From assembly GCA_003963225.1 (NCBI GenBank), contig RXKB01000033.1, positions 1 to 43,334 of the forward strand: a stretch of 43,334 bases of DNA, given 5' to 3'. The first letter of the stretch is position 1; each line of letters opens with the position of its first letter. The position numbers and the translations under genes are program-made. Below are positions 1-8,006 of the stretch, in pieces. The DNA comes from Candidatus Babelota bacterium. Its GTDB lineage: Bacteria; Babelota; Babeliae; Babelales; Vermiphilaceae. Below the pieces are notes generated by a model. It ran no database searches and was not told where the DNA came from. It saw only the letters and a list, made by a program, of their open reading frames with translations.

Positions 1-1
1 C

Positions 2-283
2 GGGTACACCTTCCTTATCTCGCCGCAAGAAATCCTCATTATTGATGAGGCCACTGGCGATAGTAAGGTGTACGCTGTAGTAAGCGTCGTGTGTGATTAC
101 GAGGACCTTCGCCATTATGTTGTACTCGATGAGTACGATGGCAAGTGCGTCCAAGTCCAATTCTTTCAATATAAAACATCTGCATATTATGTCGGATTTT
201 TTCGTCCTCCTGATAATATCGCTCTTGGCTATCGGTATTGGACAAATCTTCATGCCGAGAAACCGCGACCAGCGCGTAATTGA
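2..283 (+). CDS. Hypothetical protein, 5' end outside window
   Basis: The frame is open from the first bases of the window, so the start lies upstream; 93 codons are visible. The part before the next gene reads like a folded alpha/beta protein (alternating hydrophobic residues, e.g. YAVVSVVCDYEDL and HYVVLDEY). The last 92 bases overlap the following membrane gene and may be a poorly constrained tail. I do not recognise the family. An internal GTG at 68 is a weaker start because convincing sequence precedes it. Confidence 0.5.
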   Translation, partial: GYTFLISPQEILIIDEATGDSKVYAVVSVVCDYEDLRHYVVLDEYDGKCVQVQFFQYKTSAYYVGFFRPPDNIALGYRYWTNLHAEKPRPARN

Positions 284-443
284 TCGGATACGGCGGCTTT
301 TCAACACCATTGACGAAGACCGTCGTGGCGCTGCCGACCGGCTCAAAATCCGCGAGATGAAGCATGACCTTCATAACTATGTGGTCATCGCGATACTCGC
401 GCTACTGTTTATATCGTTTATCTTTTATTTACTTGAAACGTAA
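192..443 (+). CDS. Small two-helix membrane protein
   Basis: An 83-residue protein with a hydrophobic helix at the N-terminus (about residues 4-22, FFVLLIISLLAIGIGQIF), a charged central stretch rich in Arg, Asp and Glu, and a second hydrophobic helix at the C-terminus (about 63-80, VVIAILALLFISFIFYLL). This predicts a hairpin inner-membrane protein. ATG 192 is chosen because it starts directly before the first membrane helix; the ATG at 93 would add a tail with no obvious fold. Size and topology are holin-compatible, but nothing else supports that. Confidence 0.6.
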   Translation, partial: SDFFVLLIISLLAIGIGQIFMPRNRDQRVIDRIRRLFNTIDEDRRGAADRLKIREMKHDLHNYVVIAILALLFISFIFYLLET

Positions 444-886
444 AGGACCCGATTAACCTCGTGAATCTGCAAAAGATTCTGCGAGCGTTGTGAGAACATC
501 CAATAAACCCAGAGATACGTATGTCGACATCTGCCCAGACTACTGGGATAGCCCTGATGTTGATGCTATAATCTACACTCTAAGGTGGCGCTCAAACTCC
601 CCTTGATGTAGACCTAGCAGTTGGCGGGAACTTAAACCGTCGGCCGTCAATACGTGTCTTCATAACAGCCAAAGCACGAAGAGTTTGCGTGCTGAAGCTG
701 CCCAGTCAGTGGACTCCCCGAAGACGTCTTAGGGTAGAGAAAACTGGCCCCTCTCCGGTAGTACCGCATAGAGGGTCAATTGGGGGGCGGGGTACACGGG
801 CTCCCCGCTTTGAATGCCTTCTCTTTATTTTATCCCATAAGGGGGGACGCCGTAAGGTATCCCCCCGATTTTTTTCCTCAAGATTT
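444..886 (+). other. Gene-free stretch with GC-rich hairpins
   Basis: I find no convincing gene in about 440 bases, which is unusual in this compact window. Visible structures are a 6-bp hairpin at 673-693 (AGCACG/CGTGCT, 9-nt loop), a hairpin at 787-808 (GCGGGG/CCCCGC) and the terminator at 841-875. I looked for tRNA arms and group I intron core motifs and saw none. It may hold a small RNA or a long leader, but nothing in the sequence proves either. Confidence 0.4.
841..875 (+). terminator. Intrinsic terminator
   Basis: A GGGGGGA arm (from 841) pairs with a TCCCCCC arm (860-866), followed after GA by a run of seven T (869-875). This is a classic Rho-independent terminator. It closes the upstream transcript or gene-free region and lies 11 bases before the ATG of the next gene. 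Confidence 0.85.
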
Positions 887-1309
887 ATGCGATTTATCAT
901 CCTTTTACTCGCAGCTACAACTTCTCTCAACGCTCAGTATGATCCTGTACGGGACACGATTGAGTTCTCGGATGAAGTACACACGGTAGCCAGGATTACT
1001 CCTGGCGAGATTGAATTCATCTACGATGATACCCTGCTCCTCGTTTTCAAGGGTATCAGTGTGAAGGGCAACGTCTACGCAGGCGATGCTCAGGTGGTTT
1101 CTTTTTACAACTACAAGCCGGTTGAGATTGCGTACGTCGTCGTCATTGACGCGTATGGTAATATCGCTATGCAAGTAGTTATACCGGAGCTTAAGTTTAT
1201 CACCACCCTGGGGCCTGAAGGGCTCATAGGCTTGTATGATTCGTGGGCAGATGAATCTTTCATTGAGACGCGGCACTATCTATACCAGCGTCAAATCCGA
1301 AGAGACTAA
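887..1309 (+). CDS. Small exported protein with signal peptide
   Basis: A 140-residue protein beginning with a typical Sec signal peptide (MRFIILLLAATTSLNAQ, probable cleavage after NA). The mature part is predicted mostly beta (alternating hydrophobic residues, e.g. DTLLLVFKGISVKG and AYVVVIDAYGNIAMQVV), suggesting a small periplasmic or surface domain. I chose ATG 887 because it places the signal peptide at the N-terminus; longer reading would translate through the terminator. The stop overlaps the next start as TAATG. Family not recognised. Confidence 0.7.
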   Translation: MRFIILLLAATTSLNAQYDPVRDTIEFSDEVHTVARITPGEIEFIYDDTLLLVFKGISVKGNVYAGDAQVVSFYNYKPVEIAYVVVIDAYGNIAMQVVIPELKFITTLGPEGLIGLYDSWADESFIETRHYLYQRQIRRD

Positions 1310-1560
1310 TGCCACGAGTTTATCGAAAAGTCCGCTCTATCTACCGAATGGAGTTGCGACGCTATTCCACGACTATCTGGTTTGGACACAAACGATGGGA
1401 CTACGATCGTAACTATAGTGTACGGCCTATTCTTCGCAATAGGACACTCTATGGTTGGGAGGTTATTCATCGGGTGACCAACAAAGTGGTCAATACATTT
1501 TTCACTCACATCTACCCACTGCCAGTGAAATCTCCCTGGCGCTACCTCAACCACGAATAA
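1309..1560 (+). CDS. Small basic hypothetical protein
   Basis: An 83-residue, Arg- and Tyr-rich protein (YRKVRSIYRMELRRY near the N-terminus) starting at an ATG that shares its A with the upstream stop (TAATG), and ending in the same way against the next gene. This implies translational coupling within an operon of tiny genes. The net positive charge suggests nucleic-acid or membrane-surface contact, but no family is recognised. Confidence 0.6.
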   Translation: MPRVYRKVRSIYRMELRRYSTTIWFGHKRWDYDRNYSVRPILRNRTLYGWEVIHRVTNKVVNTFFTHIYPLPVKSPWRYLNHE

Positions 1561-1802
1561 TGGACTTCTACACCCAGCTGCTTGCAGCAGCAATCATCGC
1601 CCTGGTGGCCTTTATCTTCGGCCGCATCACCAAAAGCCCCAAAATCATCTGCGACACCCCTGAAGAGGCTGCCCGCAAACAGTTTCTCCGGCGCCACACG
1701 GAAATCGTCGAATCCAACCTGCAACAGGACGAAAAGTTCAAGGCCTTGACGTCTCTGAACGACGCGTTCCAACAAGTTTACGGCCCAACTTTTCGGCCGT
1801 GA
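1560..1802 (+). CDS. Small membrane-anchored protein
   Basis: An 80-residue protein with one N-terminal membrane helix (about residues 5-21, QLLAAAIIALVAFIFGRI) and a charged, helical soluble tail (EEAARKQFLRRHTEIVESNL). Predicted single-pass with the tail in the cytoplasm. ATG 1560 overlaps the upstream stop (TAATG). Its layout, a TM plus short coiled region, resembles many phage accessory membrane proteins, but no function can be assigned. Confidence 0.65.
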   Translation: MDFYTQLLAAAIIALVAFIFGRITKSPKIICDTPEEAARKQFLRRHTEIVESNLQQDEKFKALTSLNDAFQQVYGPTFRP

Positions 1803-2056
1803 TTCGCATCAAGTGTGTATACCCTACGCATTACACCATCTGGGAGCATGATCGCACACCTTCACGAGATACCGATTTCGTGGTAGTGAAGAACCTCTCG
1901 ATTATGGTGAGAAAGTATGGTGGGGTACACGAGGCTACCGTAAGATTGACCCTAGCCGAAGAGAATCTCCTTCCGCTTCTAGGGTTCAAAAAAATTCAAA
2001 CAGGGACAACTGAGACAAGTCGCGGTAAAGACTGCGATGAGCTCAAAAAACTCTGA
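1799..2056 (+). CDS. Hypothetical small protein (GTG start)
   Basis: An 85-residue protein starting at a GTG that overlaps the preceding stop as GTGA, the same coupling seen throughout the region. It has a beta-rich first half (MIRIKCVYPTHYTIWEHD, TDFVVVKNLSIMVRK) and a short C-terminal helical, Lys-rich end. I do not recognise it. Confidence 0.55.
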   Translation: MIRIKCVYPTHYTIWEHDRTPSRDTDFVVVKNLSIMVRKYGGVHEATVRLTLAEENLLPLLGFKKIQTGTTETSRGKDCDELKKL

Positions 2057-2058
2057 TT

Positions 2059-2111
2059 CCTACGGGCCGTACGCCCTTTAATCCTTGTCCCGCTGGGAAC
2101 AGGTCCGTAGG
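2059..2111 (+). repeat. Inverted repeat / leader hairpin
   Basis: A perfect 7-bp stem CCTACGG (2059-2065) / CCGTAGG (2105-2111) encloses a shorter hairpin TCCC-gct-GGGA. There is no U-run after it, so it is not a standard terminator. It sits 33 bases before the glucosaminidase start and may be part of that gene's leader. Confidence 0.5.
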
Positions 2112-2143
2112 TAGGAGTATCTCTTAATAAAAATATTACCACG

Positions 2144-2920
2144 ATGTTTACCGATAAGGTATCAAGATTGACGCCGGCAAAGTACAATCCGGCATTCGCG
2201 GCCTACCAACGTGCGAAAATGTTCGTGCGAAAAACCGCAACAACACCAATATCCCGCAGATGGATAACTGCAACGGGCTTGTTGCTGCTTATCCTGTCTT
2301 TATTGGGATCTACTGCAAACATTCCAACATCGCAGGCAGTCTTTCTCCCGGTCAGCGTAGATACGATCTACGTCCAGGACGAAGACGGAATTGTGGATGT
2401 GGAGGAAAGGATTAAAGATCGGCCCCAACCAATGGGTGCCCTACGTGAAGACCGGGCAAAGCCCTCCAGCAAGAACGCAGATGAGCTAACGCGTGAGTAC
2501 ATCAAGCGTTATGCCCCCATCGCAATTGCTGAACAAAAAAAGTTCGGGATCCCGGCGTCAATCACGCTTGCTCAAGGGATACTCGAATCGCGCTACGGGA
2601 CATCGAAACTGGCGGTTAACAATAATAACCATTTCGGGATAAAGTGCTTCGCCAAAAATTGCCGGCGGGGGCATTGCACGAACCACACTGACGACACGCA
2701 TAAAGATTTTTTCCGTGTGTATCCGTCTGCGTGGGAATCATACCGCGCTCATTCGCTGTTACTGGTGAATGGTGCGCGCTACAGGCCTCTCTTTAAAACA
2801 AGAGATTATCGAAAATGGGCCAACGGCTTGCAAAGCAAAGGCTACGCTACGGACAAAAGGTACGCGGCTGGATTGCTTGGTATCATTACGAAGTACCAGC
2901 TATACAAATATGATCGTTAA
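2144..2920 (+). CDS. Membrane-anchored GH73-like glucosaminidase
   Basis: A predicted peptidoglycan hydrolase of the FlgJ/Bacteroidetes endo-beta-N-acetylglucosaminidase type (GH73-like), 258 residues. A basic N-terminus precedes a membrane helix (about 46-60, TGLLLLILSLLGSTANIP), then a linker, then the catalytic domain from about residue 117. Its signature includes ITLAQGILESRYGTSKL, with the Glu of LES as the likely general acid, followed by NNNNHFGIKC, DDTHKDFFRVYPSAWESY and GYATD. Three Cys cluster in KCFAKNCRRGHC. The protein would sit in the inner membrane with its enzyme in the periplasm. A paralogue lies at 8306-8947. The role could be lysis or local wall opening. Confidence 0.85.
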   Translation: MFTDKVSRLTPAKYNPAFAAYQRAKMFVRKTATTPISRRWITATGLLLLILSLLGSTANIPTSQAVFLPVSVDTIYVQDEDGIVDVEERIKDRPQPMGALREDRAKPSSKNADELTREYIKRYAPIAIAEQKKFGIPASITLAQGILESRYGTSKLAVNNNNHFGIKCFAKNCRRGHCTNHTDDTHKDFFRVYPSAWESYRAHSLLLVNGARYRPLFKTRDYRKWANGLQSKGYATDKRYAAGLLGIITKYQLYKYDR

Positions 2921-2923
2921 AAA

Positions 2924-2948
2924 GTGGGGGGAGTCCCCCTCTCCCCAC
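2924..2948 (+). terminator. GC hairpin downstream of glucosaminidase
   Basis: GTGGGG (2924-2929) pairs with CCCCAC (2943-2948), with an alternative inner GGGGG/CCCCC pairing. It lies between the glucosaminidase stop and the AAA+ gene. There is no clear T-run after it, so it may attenuate rather than terminate. Confidence 0.45.
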
Positions 2949-2965
2949 ACATTGTATTATTATTC

Positions 2966-3982
2966 ATGACCAGAGAAGAATTCATATCCAACCTTGCTAC
3001 CAAGTTCATCAACATGGATAGCGAGGTTGGCCACGCACTTTATAATGCGTTATACCTCAACCGGAATATCATACTGTACGGTGAAGGTGGACACGCAAAA
3101 AGTGAGGTAGCCCTTTATGCTGCTTCATTGTTCTACCAAACGCCCATCTTTGTGGCGTCCTTGGACAAGTATACTACGCCCTCTTCGCTTGTTGGAACTG
3201 CGGACATTCCCGCATTGATACAGCAAGGGCAGTACCGACACAATGTTGCTGGCTCCATTATGGAACACGAAGTTGCGATCCTCGAAGAGGGTCTTGACTC
3301 TCGTATCTCCACCATCCTCAAAGACGTACTCACCCGTGGAGCCTACTGTACTGGTGGTATGTGCTACCCCATGCAGACACGGTGTGTTATTATGTGTACC
3401 AACGTCGAGCCGGATACGTGGGCAGAAAATGACTCGGACCGAGCTCTACTGCGCCGTTTTCACTATAAGGTGAAAGTGGCATGGAAGAGCTACAAACCCT
3501 CCGATTTCATGAGTATGTACGCTCTGCGTTTTCCGGCGGATAAGCAAGAAGCGCTTTTGCCCCTTGCCGAAACGGTTGCTGCCATCCGCACCAGCGGTGC
3601 ACTGATTACACCTGCCGAGGCAAATGTTGCCGCATCGGCTTTTCTCTCTTGCGGTAAAGAAGGGCTAATCGGCCTTTCGCACTTCGGTCCCAAACAGCTG
3701 CAGTATTTGAGGGATTATGACAAGCGGAAGGCTGTTGACCTCCTCATTGAAGAGGTTACGATCAAGTACAAACTGGTTCAGAGTATGGATATCGCCCAGC
3801 TGAGTCAGAATGATTTTAACTCAGTAATAGGTGAGCTATCGACCCTACTCACCCAACTGGGTTCTTGCAGGCCTGATAATAACCAAGTCAAATTGGTAGC
3901 CGATTTGCATCAACGCATAAAGGCTCTAAAGGACAAGGTAGCCATAAAATGGGAAGACAAATTAGTCCGTGATAAAGCTTAG
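2966..3982 (+). CDS. MoxR/CobS-like AAA+ ATPase with variant Walker motifs
   Basis: A 338-residue AAA+ protein in the MoxR/CobS style, encoded just before a VWA-domain protein, the standard partner of this family (CobS-CobT, RavA-ViaA). The P-loop region is NIILYGEGGHAKSE (about residues 34-47): Lys-Ser are kept but the preceding Gly is Ala. The Walker B region reads VAILEEGLDSR, with Glu where Asp is usual. A sensor-1-like CVIMCTNVEPDTW and ALLRRFHYKV, resembling the DRF motif, follow. ATG 2966 is chosen because the GTG at 2924 lies inside the hairpin. The gene overlaps the VWA gene by 14 bases. Whether it hydrolyses ATP is uncertain; a remodelling role is inferred. Confidence 0.8.
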   Translation: MTREEFISNLATKFINMDSEVGHALYNALYLNRNIILYGEGGHAKSEVALYAASLFYQTPIFVASLDKYTTPSSLVGTADIPALIQQGQYRHNVAGSIMEHEVAILEEGLDSRISTILKDVLTRGAYCTGGMCYPMQTRCVIMCTNVEPDTWAENDSDRALLRRFHYKVKVAWKSYKPSDFMSMYALRFPADKQEALLPLAETVAAIRTSGALITPAEANVAASAFLSCGKEGLIGLSHFGPKQLQYLRDYDKRKAVDLLIEEVTIKYKLVQSMDIAQLSQNDFNSVIGELSTLLTQLGSCRPDNNQVKLVADLHQRIKALKDKVAIKWEDKLVRDKA

Positions 3983-5345
3983 CCGACCGCACGATAACTT
4001 TCACGCGCCTGACGTAGATTTTGAACTACAGGTCTTGGCTGCTGCGCGTGGGTATACAGGTGCCGCCTTTGAAGAATTAAAGGCTGACACCGAAAAGCTT
4101 TACGCTGGCACAAACGGTCACTCGTTTGAGCTAAACGGCTTACCTCCAACTGATGCTCTGACTGACGAGGCCACGAAGAGAGAAATGAACGCTCAATCGT
4201 GGACCAGTCTTCGTAGTCAAGGCTATTTCTCTGAAGTGCCGGGTCTCGGTTCAAGGATTATACACGACCCTGATCTTCAGGGGGCAGACCTTCGTAAACT
4301 CCTGGAGGAATTTCCTCCATCTACTCTCAGCGGGATCACTCCCCTAGACAAAGGGATTTCATTTCGTGCCGTTGCATCAGCTGTTGAAAAAATTATGGCT
4401 GAGACCAACGCTTCGTTGAATTCTGCTATAGAGCAAGTAAAGGAATCTCTGGAGGAACTACATAAAGACGGAGAACAAGACGATGGAGATGAAGGAGAGG
4501 ACGAATCCGAAAAAGAAGGGAAAGCAGAATCTGACGCAAAATCAGAGGAAAAGGAAGATGACTCGGAAACCGGAGAGAAACCGGGAAGCGGAGATCCTTC
4601 TCCGGCTCCAGAGGATCTGCTACTCTTTAATTTGAGTCCAGACGACATCGCGTTCATGTACGCCAAAAAATTATTGGCAAATATGAAGACGGTGACGACA
4701 GGTCAGGACAAAGTTCCTTACCAAGACCCAGAGGGTGTCGACATAAAGTACGAATTGCTAGAAGATCCATCGCAGTTATCGCTTGTAGATCCTGCGGACC
4801 TAGCTAATCCTTTGCTGCTTAAAGAGTTTATAGAGGAGAATTTGTATGCCCCTAAACGTTACTCGAAAGGGTATGTAAAAAGGTGTCGATTTCTCTTCAT
4901 TGACAACTCCGGCTCCATGGGTATACCTGCTCTAAAACTAGGGTTTGTTCGCGCAATGCTCGAGCACCTAAAAGCAGGCCTAAAGGAAGACAATATCTTA
5001 ATAGTCGCACGGTTTGAACAGGGCCTATACGACTATCATAAGTTCGATAAGAAGAAGTCGATAGACGGCTTCATAAACACATACAGGTTCGCTGGAGGCG
5101 GGCATACTGAAGTAGGCAAGTGTATCGAGCAAGCAATTGGGATGGCTAAAGCTAGGAACTTTAACGGGTTTCGCATCCCACCTGATTACCAAATCGAACT
5201 GGTAATCTTAAATGATGGACAAGACGCTGTAGTCCTTAAAAAGTATGATTGGCCCATCCACGCCATATGTCTGGATCAGCATAACCCCCAACTCCAGAGA
5301 GTATGCGAGATGTCAAAAGGCACCTACCACACCGTAAAGATGTGA
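3969..5345 (+). CDS. VWA-domain protein, partner of the AAA+ ATPase
   Basis: A 458-residue protein with an N-terminal helical region, a very acidic linker (about 165-210, rich in Glu, Asp and Ser), a middle domain and a C-terminal von Willebrand factor A domain (about 303-458). The MIDAS metal site is intact: FIDNSGSMG (DxSxS, about 310), a Thr in GGGHTEV and an Asp in ILNDGQD. In CobT and ViaA the VWA protein is the adaptor or target-recognising partner of the MoxR-family ATPase, which fits the adjacent gene. The start is a GTG overlapping the upstream gene; no better ATG lies nearby. The substrate is unknown. Confidence 0.85.
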   Translation: MIKLSRPHDNFHAPDVDFELQVLAAARGYTGAAFEELKADTEKLYAGTNGHSFELNGLPPTDALTDEATKREMNAQSWTSLRSQGYFSEVPGLGSRIIHDPDLQGADLRKLLEEFPPSTLSGITPLDKGISFRAVASAVEKIMAETNASLNSAIEQVKESLEELHKDGEQDDGDEGEDESEKEGKAESDAKSEEKEDDSETGEKPGSGDPSPAPEDLLLFNLSPDDIAFMYAKKLLANMKTVTTGQDKVPYQDPEGVDIKYELLEDPSQLSLVDPADLANPLLLKEFIEENLYAPKRYSKGYVKRCRFLFIDNSGSMGIPALKLGFVRAMLEHLKAGLKEDNILIVARFEQGLYDYHKFDKKKSIDGFINTYRFAGGGHTEVGKCIEQAIGMAKARNFNGFRIPPDYQIELVILNDGQDAVVLKKYDWPIHAICLDQHNPQLQRVCEMSKGTYHTVKM

Positions 5346-5617
5346 CGTTGTACTCGTATGTAAATACCTTTTACGATGGAGATCGAAAACTCCATCCAGG
5401 GTTTGTACGAAACAACCGTTTATACGTGCTTACAAGACGAAAACCGTCTCACGTACACTTACAAGTTCCTGAAGGAGCGTTACGATCGAAATACCTGAGA
5501 GTCGATGAGACCTTCTACCTTACGCTTGCGACAAATCAACAAGCGCCAAGATTTAACTCTAATCCTAGTGGTTATCTGGATGTAGAGTTCGCCAATGAAT
5601 TATTCACTCTTAAATAG
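5342..5617 (+). CDS. Hypothetical small protein
   Basis: A 91-residue, beta-rich and basic protein (RLYVLTRRKPSHVHLQVPEG, ETFYLTLATN). I prefer the GTG at 5342, which overlaps the VWA stop as GTGA; the in-frame ATG at 5303 would overlap the VWA gene by 43 bases. Coupling suggests a job with the AAA+/VWA pair. No family recognised. Confidence 0.55.
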   Translation: MTLYSYVNTFYDGDRKLHPGFVRNNRLYVLTRRKPSHVHLQVPEGALRSKYLRVDETFYLTLATNQQAPRFNSNPSGYLDVEFANELFTLK

Positions 5618-5627
5618 TTTAGTTTTT

Positions 5628-6617
5628 ATGTTCACGAATCACAAGCATGTCATTACGATTGAATCAGCTCCAGCTGACGTTCTCGCGGTAACCGGGCTGT
5701 CGGACCAAGCCTTGGCTGAAGTCCTAAAGTTCCCTGCCTCCGCCTCTTCGCCTACGGGCCAGGTCAGCGGCTTCACGGCCCTCCTGCCCGTCGTCAATGC
5801 CTGGCTCAAGGCGTACGACGCCGATCCTGAAATGAAGAGCGTCACGGATGCCGGACAACGTGAGAAAATTCTTGCGTTCCTGCAAGGCACCGAAGGTTCT
5901 CCCGGCATCATTGAGGCGGTTGCGACGCTGGCTACCGAAGGCGCTCGCGTGCATCTCGTCAACCTGGTGGGCAGTGATGTACCGCTGACTGTTGCCCAAC
6001 GGGTAGCACTCCTTGCGCCGCTCACTGCACTGCACACCGCAGTCGCCCCCGACGCCGATGCCACCGTCGAAGCAGTACTCCAGTTGGAGCAAGCGCTCAA
6101 CGTCAAGGTGGACACGACGAAAATCGCCCCGCCGGACGTAACGGATCTGGCCCATGCCCTTGAGCAGGCCCAGAACCCGGAAACGCCGGCTACGGAAACG
6201 CCGACCGACGCTCCTGCTGATGCCGACGCCCCTGCTGATGCCCCGGCTGACACGACGCCCAACGACACCTCGACCAACGAAGAAGCGGCCCCTCCTGCCA
6301 CCGAGGAACCCACTGCTTCCGCACCGCCGTTGCCCGACGCACCAGCCAATCTGCCCGCACCGAACAGCGCGACCATCACCATCAACGACACTGCTGCATT
6401 CTTCCAAAGAATGATGCAGATCGACCAAGAACTCGCAGACGGCGTTAGCGCTGTCATGAAAGGTGTGACCGGGGTCTCCGCCGGCGTCGTTGAAGCCACG
6501 GCCGGAATGCAAGCGGTGATTGCCGCCACCAGCAAAAAGAATCTGCTGCTTGGCGAAGTGTTCGGACTGGCTCCCGCCAGCCCCGCCCTTGCGGAGAAGA
6601 CTGAAGCTGAAGCCTAA
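5628..6617 (+). CDS. Two-domain protein with Ala/Pro/Asp/Thr-rich linker
   Basis: A 329-residue protein: a helical N-terminal domain (1-180), a low-complexity linker rich in Ala, Pro, Thr and Asp (about 183-255, repeats such as DAPADADAPADAPAD) and a helical C-terminal part rich in Gly, Ala and Val. There is no signal peptide or clear TM. It is much richer in GC and uses more GC-ending codons than the polymerase or helicase genes, suggesting high expression. ATG 5628 is chosen over the ATG at 5595, which lies inside the previous gene. It is followed by a strong terminator. Function unknown; an abundant structural or scaffold-like role is a guess. Confidence 0.7.
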   Translation: MFTNHKHVITIESAPADVLAVTGLSDQALAEVLKFPASASSPTGQVSGFTALLPVVNAWLKAYDADPEMKSVTDAGQREKILAFLQGTEGSPGIIEAVATLATEGARVHLVNLVGSDVPLTVAQRVALLAPLTALHTAVAPDADATVEAVLQLEQALNVKVDTTKIAPPDVTDLAHALEQAQNPETPATETPTDAPADADAPADAPADTTPNDTSTNEEAAPPATEEPTASAPPLPDAPANLPAPNSATITINDTAAFFQRMMQIDQELADGVSAVMKGVTGVSAGVVEATAGMQAVIAATSKKNLLLGEVFGLAPASPALAEKTEAEA

Positions 6618-6632
6618 TCCCCATCGTTCTTA

Positions 6633-6668
6633 AAGCAGGGTTACCAAACGAGGTGGCCCTGCTTTTAT
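6633..6668 (+). terminator. Intrinsic terminator
   Basis: AAAGCAGGG (6632-6640) pairs with CCCTGCTTT, with an inner GTTACC/GGTGGC pairing, ending in TTTT. It lies 15 bases after the stop of the Ala/Pro-rich protein gene and separates it from the next transcription unit. Confidence 0.85.
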
Positions 6669-6696
6669 TACTTAACCAGATTATACAGAATATACA

Positions 6697-7563
6697 GTGA
6701 AAAAATCACTCTCTAAAATTTACCTCTCGGACTTTCCGGCGGGAACCGAGTTTACAACCGGTTCGCCTGTCAAAATGGACGGCGCGTCCTACCTTATTAC
6801 TGGTGGTACAGCGCTTACCCTCACGCGAGTGCCGCTTGCTAATGGTACAGGCAGTGTGCTGAAGGGCCGGGCCCAGCTACAAACTGCGGAAAACAAGACC
6901 ATGTTGGTCGGTCTTCCACGGCAGTTACAGAATCTGGCCGAAGATGTTATGCGCCCAAACGGGCTACTGCCGCACTTCCCACCTGAGTACGTTTGCCTGC
7001 ACGCTGCGATGACATACTCGGTTTACCGGGAACGCAAATTTCTACAAGTGCCAGATAACATGATGCAGAATCCGGCTAAAAGCCGGCATTTCCGCTTCAT
7101 GCCTTACATCCATGCTGCGGTTGTTGAAAAACAACCGAAGATCACGGTGGAACTGGGGAATGTAAATATCGGACGGGTAACCAAAGTCGTCCGAGTGTCA
7201 TACAATGGGCGCCCCACTACGGAGATTGAGATTACGAAAAAGCGCGAGATCCTTTTCGCCGCAATCACGTTTAAAAACGCCGAAGACCTGCGAGCATTTA
7301 TTGAGGAGCAAATCCTCAACAATGACTTGCGGGCGGATCAGCGAAGAGTCTTCCCGAAGCTCAATCAGGAAAACTTCTGGCCGACTATGTTCGGCTTGAA
7401 TATGCTTGTGCGAGCGATCGGGGAGCTACAGCAGAAAGAAGTTCCACAACTCCGACGGATGGGTACCGGAAATGAGGTTCAGTTCAGTGATCCACGGGTG
7501 ACGGAACTCTACAAAAAGGTAACCAAGGGCGACACGCTCGACCTTAATCAATTTATGGTATGA
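6697..7563 (+). CDS. Hypothetical protein (GTG start)
   Basis: A 288-residue soluble protein. The N-terminal part is beta-rich with Gly turns (SYLITGGTALTLTRVPLANG), the middle contains ITVELGNVNIGRVTKVVRVS followed by TEIEITKKREILFAAITF, and the C-terminal part is helical. No motif I can tie to a family. GTG 6697 is the first start after the upstream terminator and gives full coverage of the fold. The stop overlaps the next ATG (ATGA), so the two are coupled. Confidence 0.6.
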   Translation: MKKSLSKIYLSDFPAGTEFTTGSPVKMDGASYLITGGTALTLTRVPLANGTGSVLKGRAQLQTAENKTMLVGLPRQLQNLAEDVMRPNGLLPHFPPEYVCLHAAMTYSVYRERKFLQVPDNMMQNPAKSRHFRFMPYIHAAVVEKQPKITVELGNVNIGRVTKVVRVSYNGRPTTEIEITKKREILFAAITFKNAEDLRAFIEEQILNNDLRADQRRVFPKLNQENFWPTMFGLNMLVRAIGELQQKEVPQLRRMGTGNEVQFSDPRVTELYKKVTKGDTLDLNQFMV

Positions 7564-7922
7564 GCGAGATCACCGCATCATTACTGGGCGGAAAGTTTAA
7601 AGTCGCCTATATCGAAGACGGCCGTTTTGCCACATCGTGGGAATACGATATCGTCATACCAAGACCACTCATACCGGCCTGCATCAACTTGGTCCACTTG
7701 AAGGACCTCGGAATTGAGATGGAGGTCGAGCGGAATGTTCTGTTTACTGCGCGGTTAAATCACCGCCGTCCAAAGTACGGTAACGTACAACAAACGGTAC
7801 TGATTACGATCAAGTCCGGGTCGGTTTTAACTACCGCAAGGTATGTCTCCTATCGGCGACAGTTCAAAACCAAGCTATTCAGAGCGCTCAACGAGCGCCT
7901 GAAAGCTCTTCAATCTCAATAA
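7560..7922 (+). CDS. Hypothetical protein
   Basis: A 120-residue basic protein with beta strands (FKVAYIEDGRFATSWEYDIV, TVLITIKSGSVLTTARYVS) and a C-terminal helix ending the sequence (FKTKLFRALNERLKALQSQ). The beta-sheet-then-helix plan recalls the tandem small proteins at 20123-21415, but identity is too low to claim homology by eye. It starts with an ATGA overlap and is followed by a hairpin. Confidence 0.55.
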   Translation: MSEITASLLGGKFKVAYIEDGRFATSWEYDIVIPRPLIPACINLVHLKDLGIEMEVERNVLFTARLNHRRPKYGNVQQTVLITIKSGSVLTTARYVSYRRQFKTKLFRALNERLKALQSQ

Positions 7923-7927
7923 GCTGT

Positions 7928-7967
7928 TAAGGCGCTAAAGCAACCACGCTTGGCGCCTTACAGTTTG
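7928..7967 (+). terminator. Probable terminator hairpin
   Basis: TAAGGCGC (7928-7935) pairs perfectly with GCGCCTTA (7953-7960), with an inner AAGC/GCTT stem. The downstream T-run is short (CAGTTT), so efficiency may be modest. It closes the 6697-7922 unit. Confidence 0.65.
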
Positions 7968-8006
7968 CTAGGGTTGCAAAAATCTATGAAGAAAGGAATC
8001 ATATCC

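Noticed and set aside
689..886. N-terminal extension of the exported protein back to 689
   Set aside because: It would be translated through the GC hairpin and terminator, and would bury the signal peptide.
5639..6535. Long minus-strand open frames opposite the Ala/Pro-rich protein
   Set aside because: They arise from GC-rich codon bias of the plus-strand gene; low-complexity Ala/Ser/Val/Arg content, no start context, and they conflict with the gene direction.
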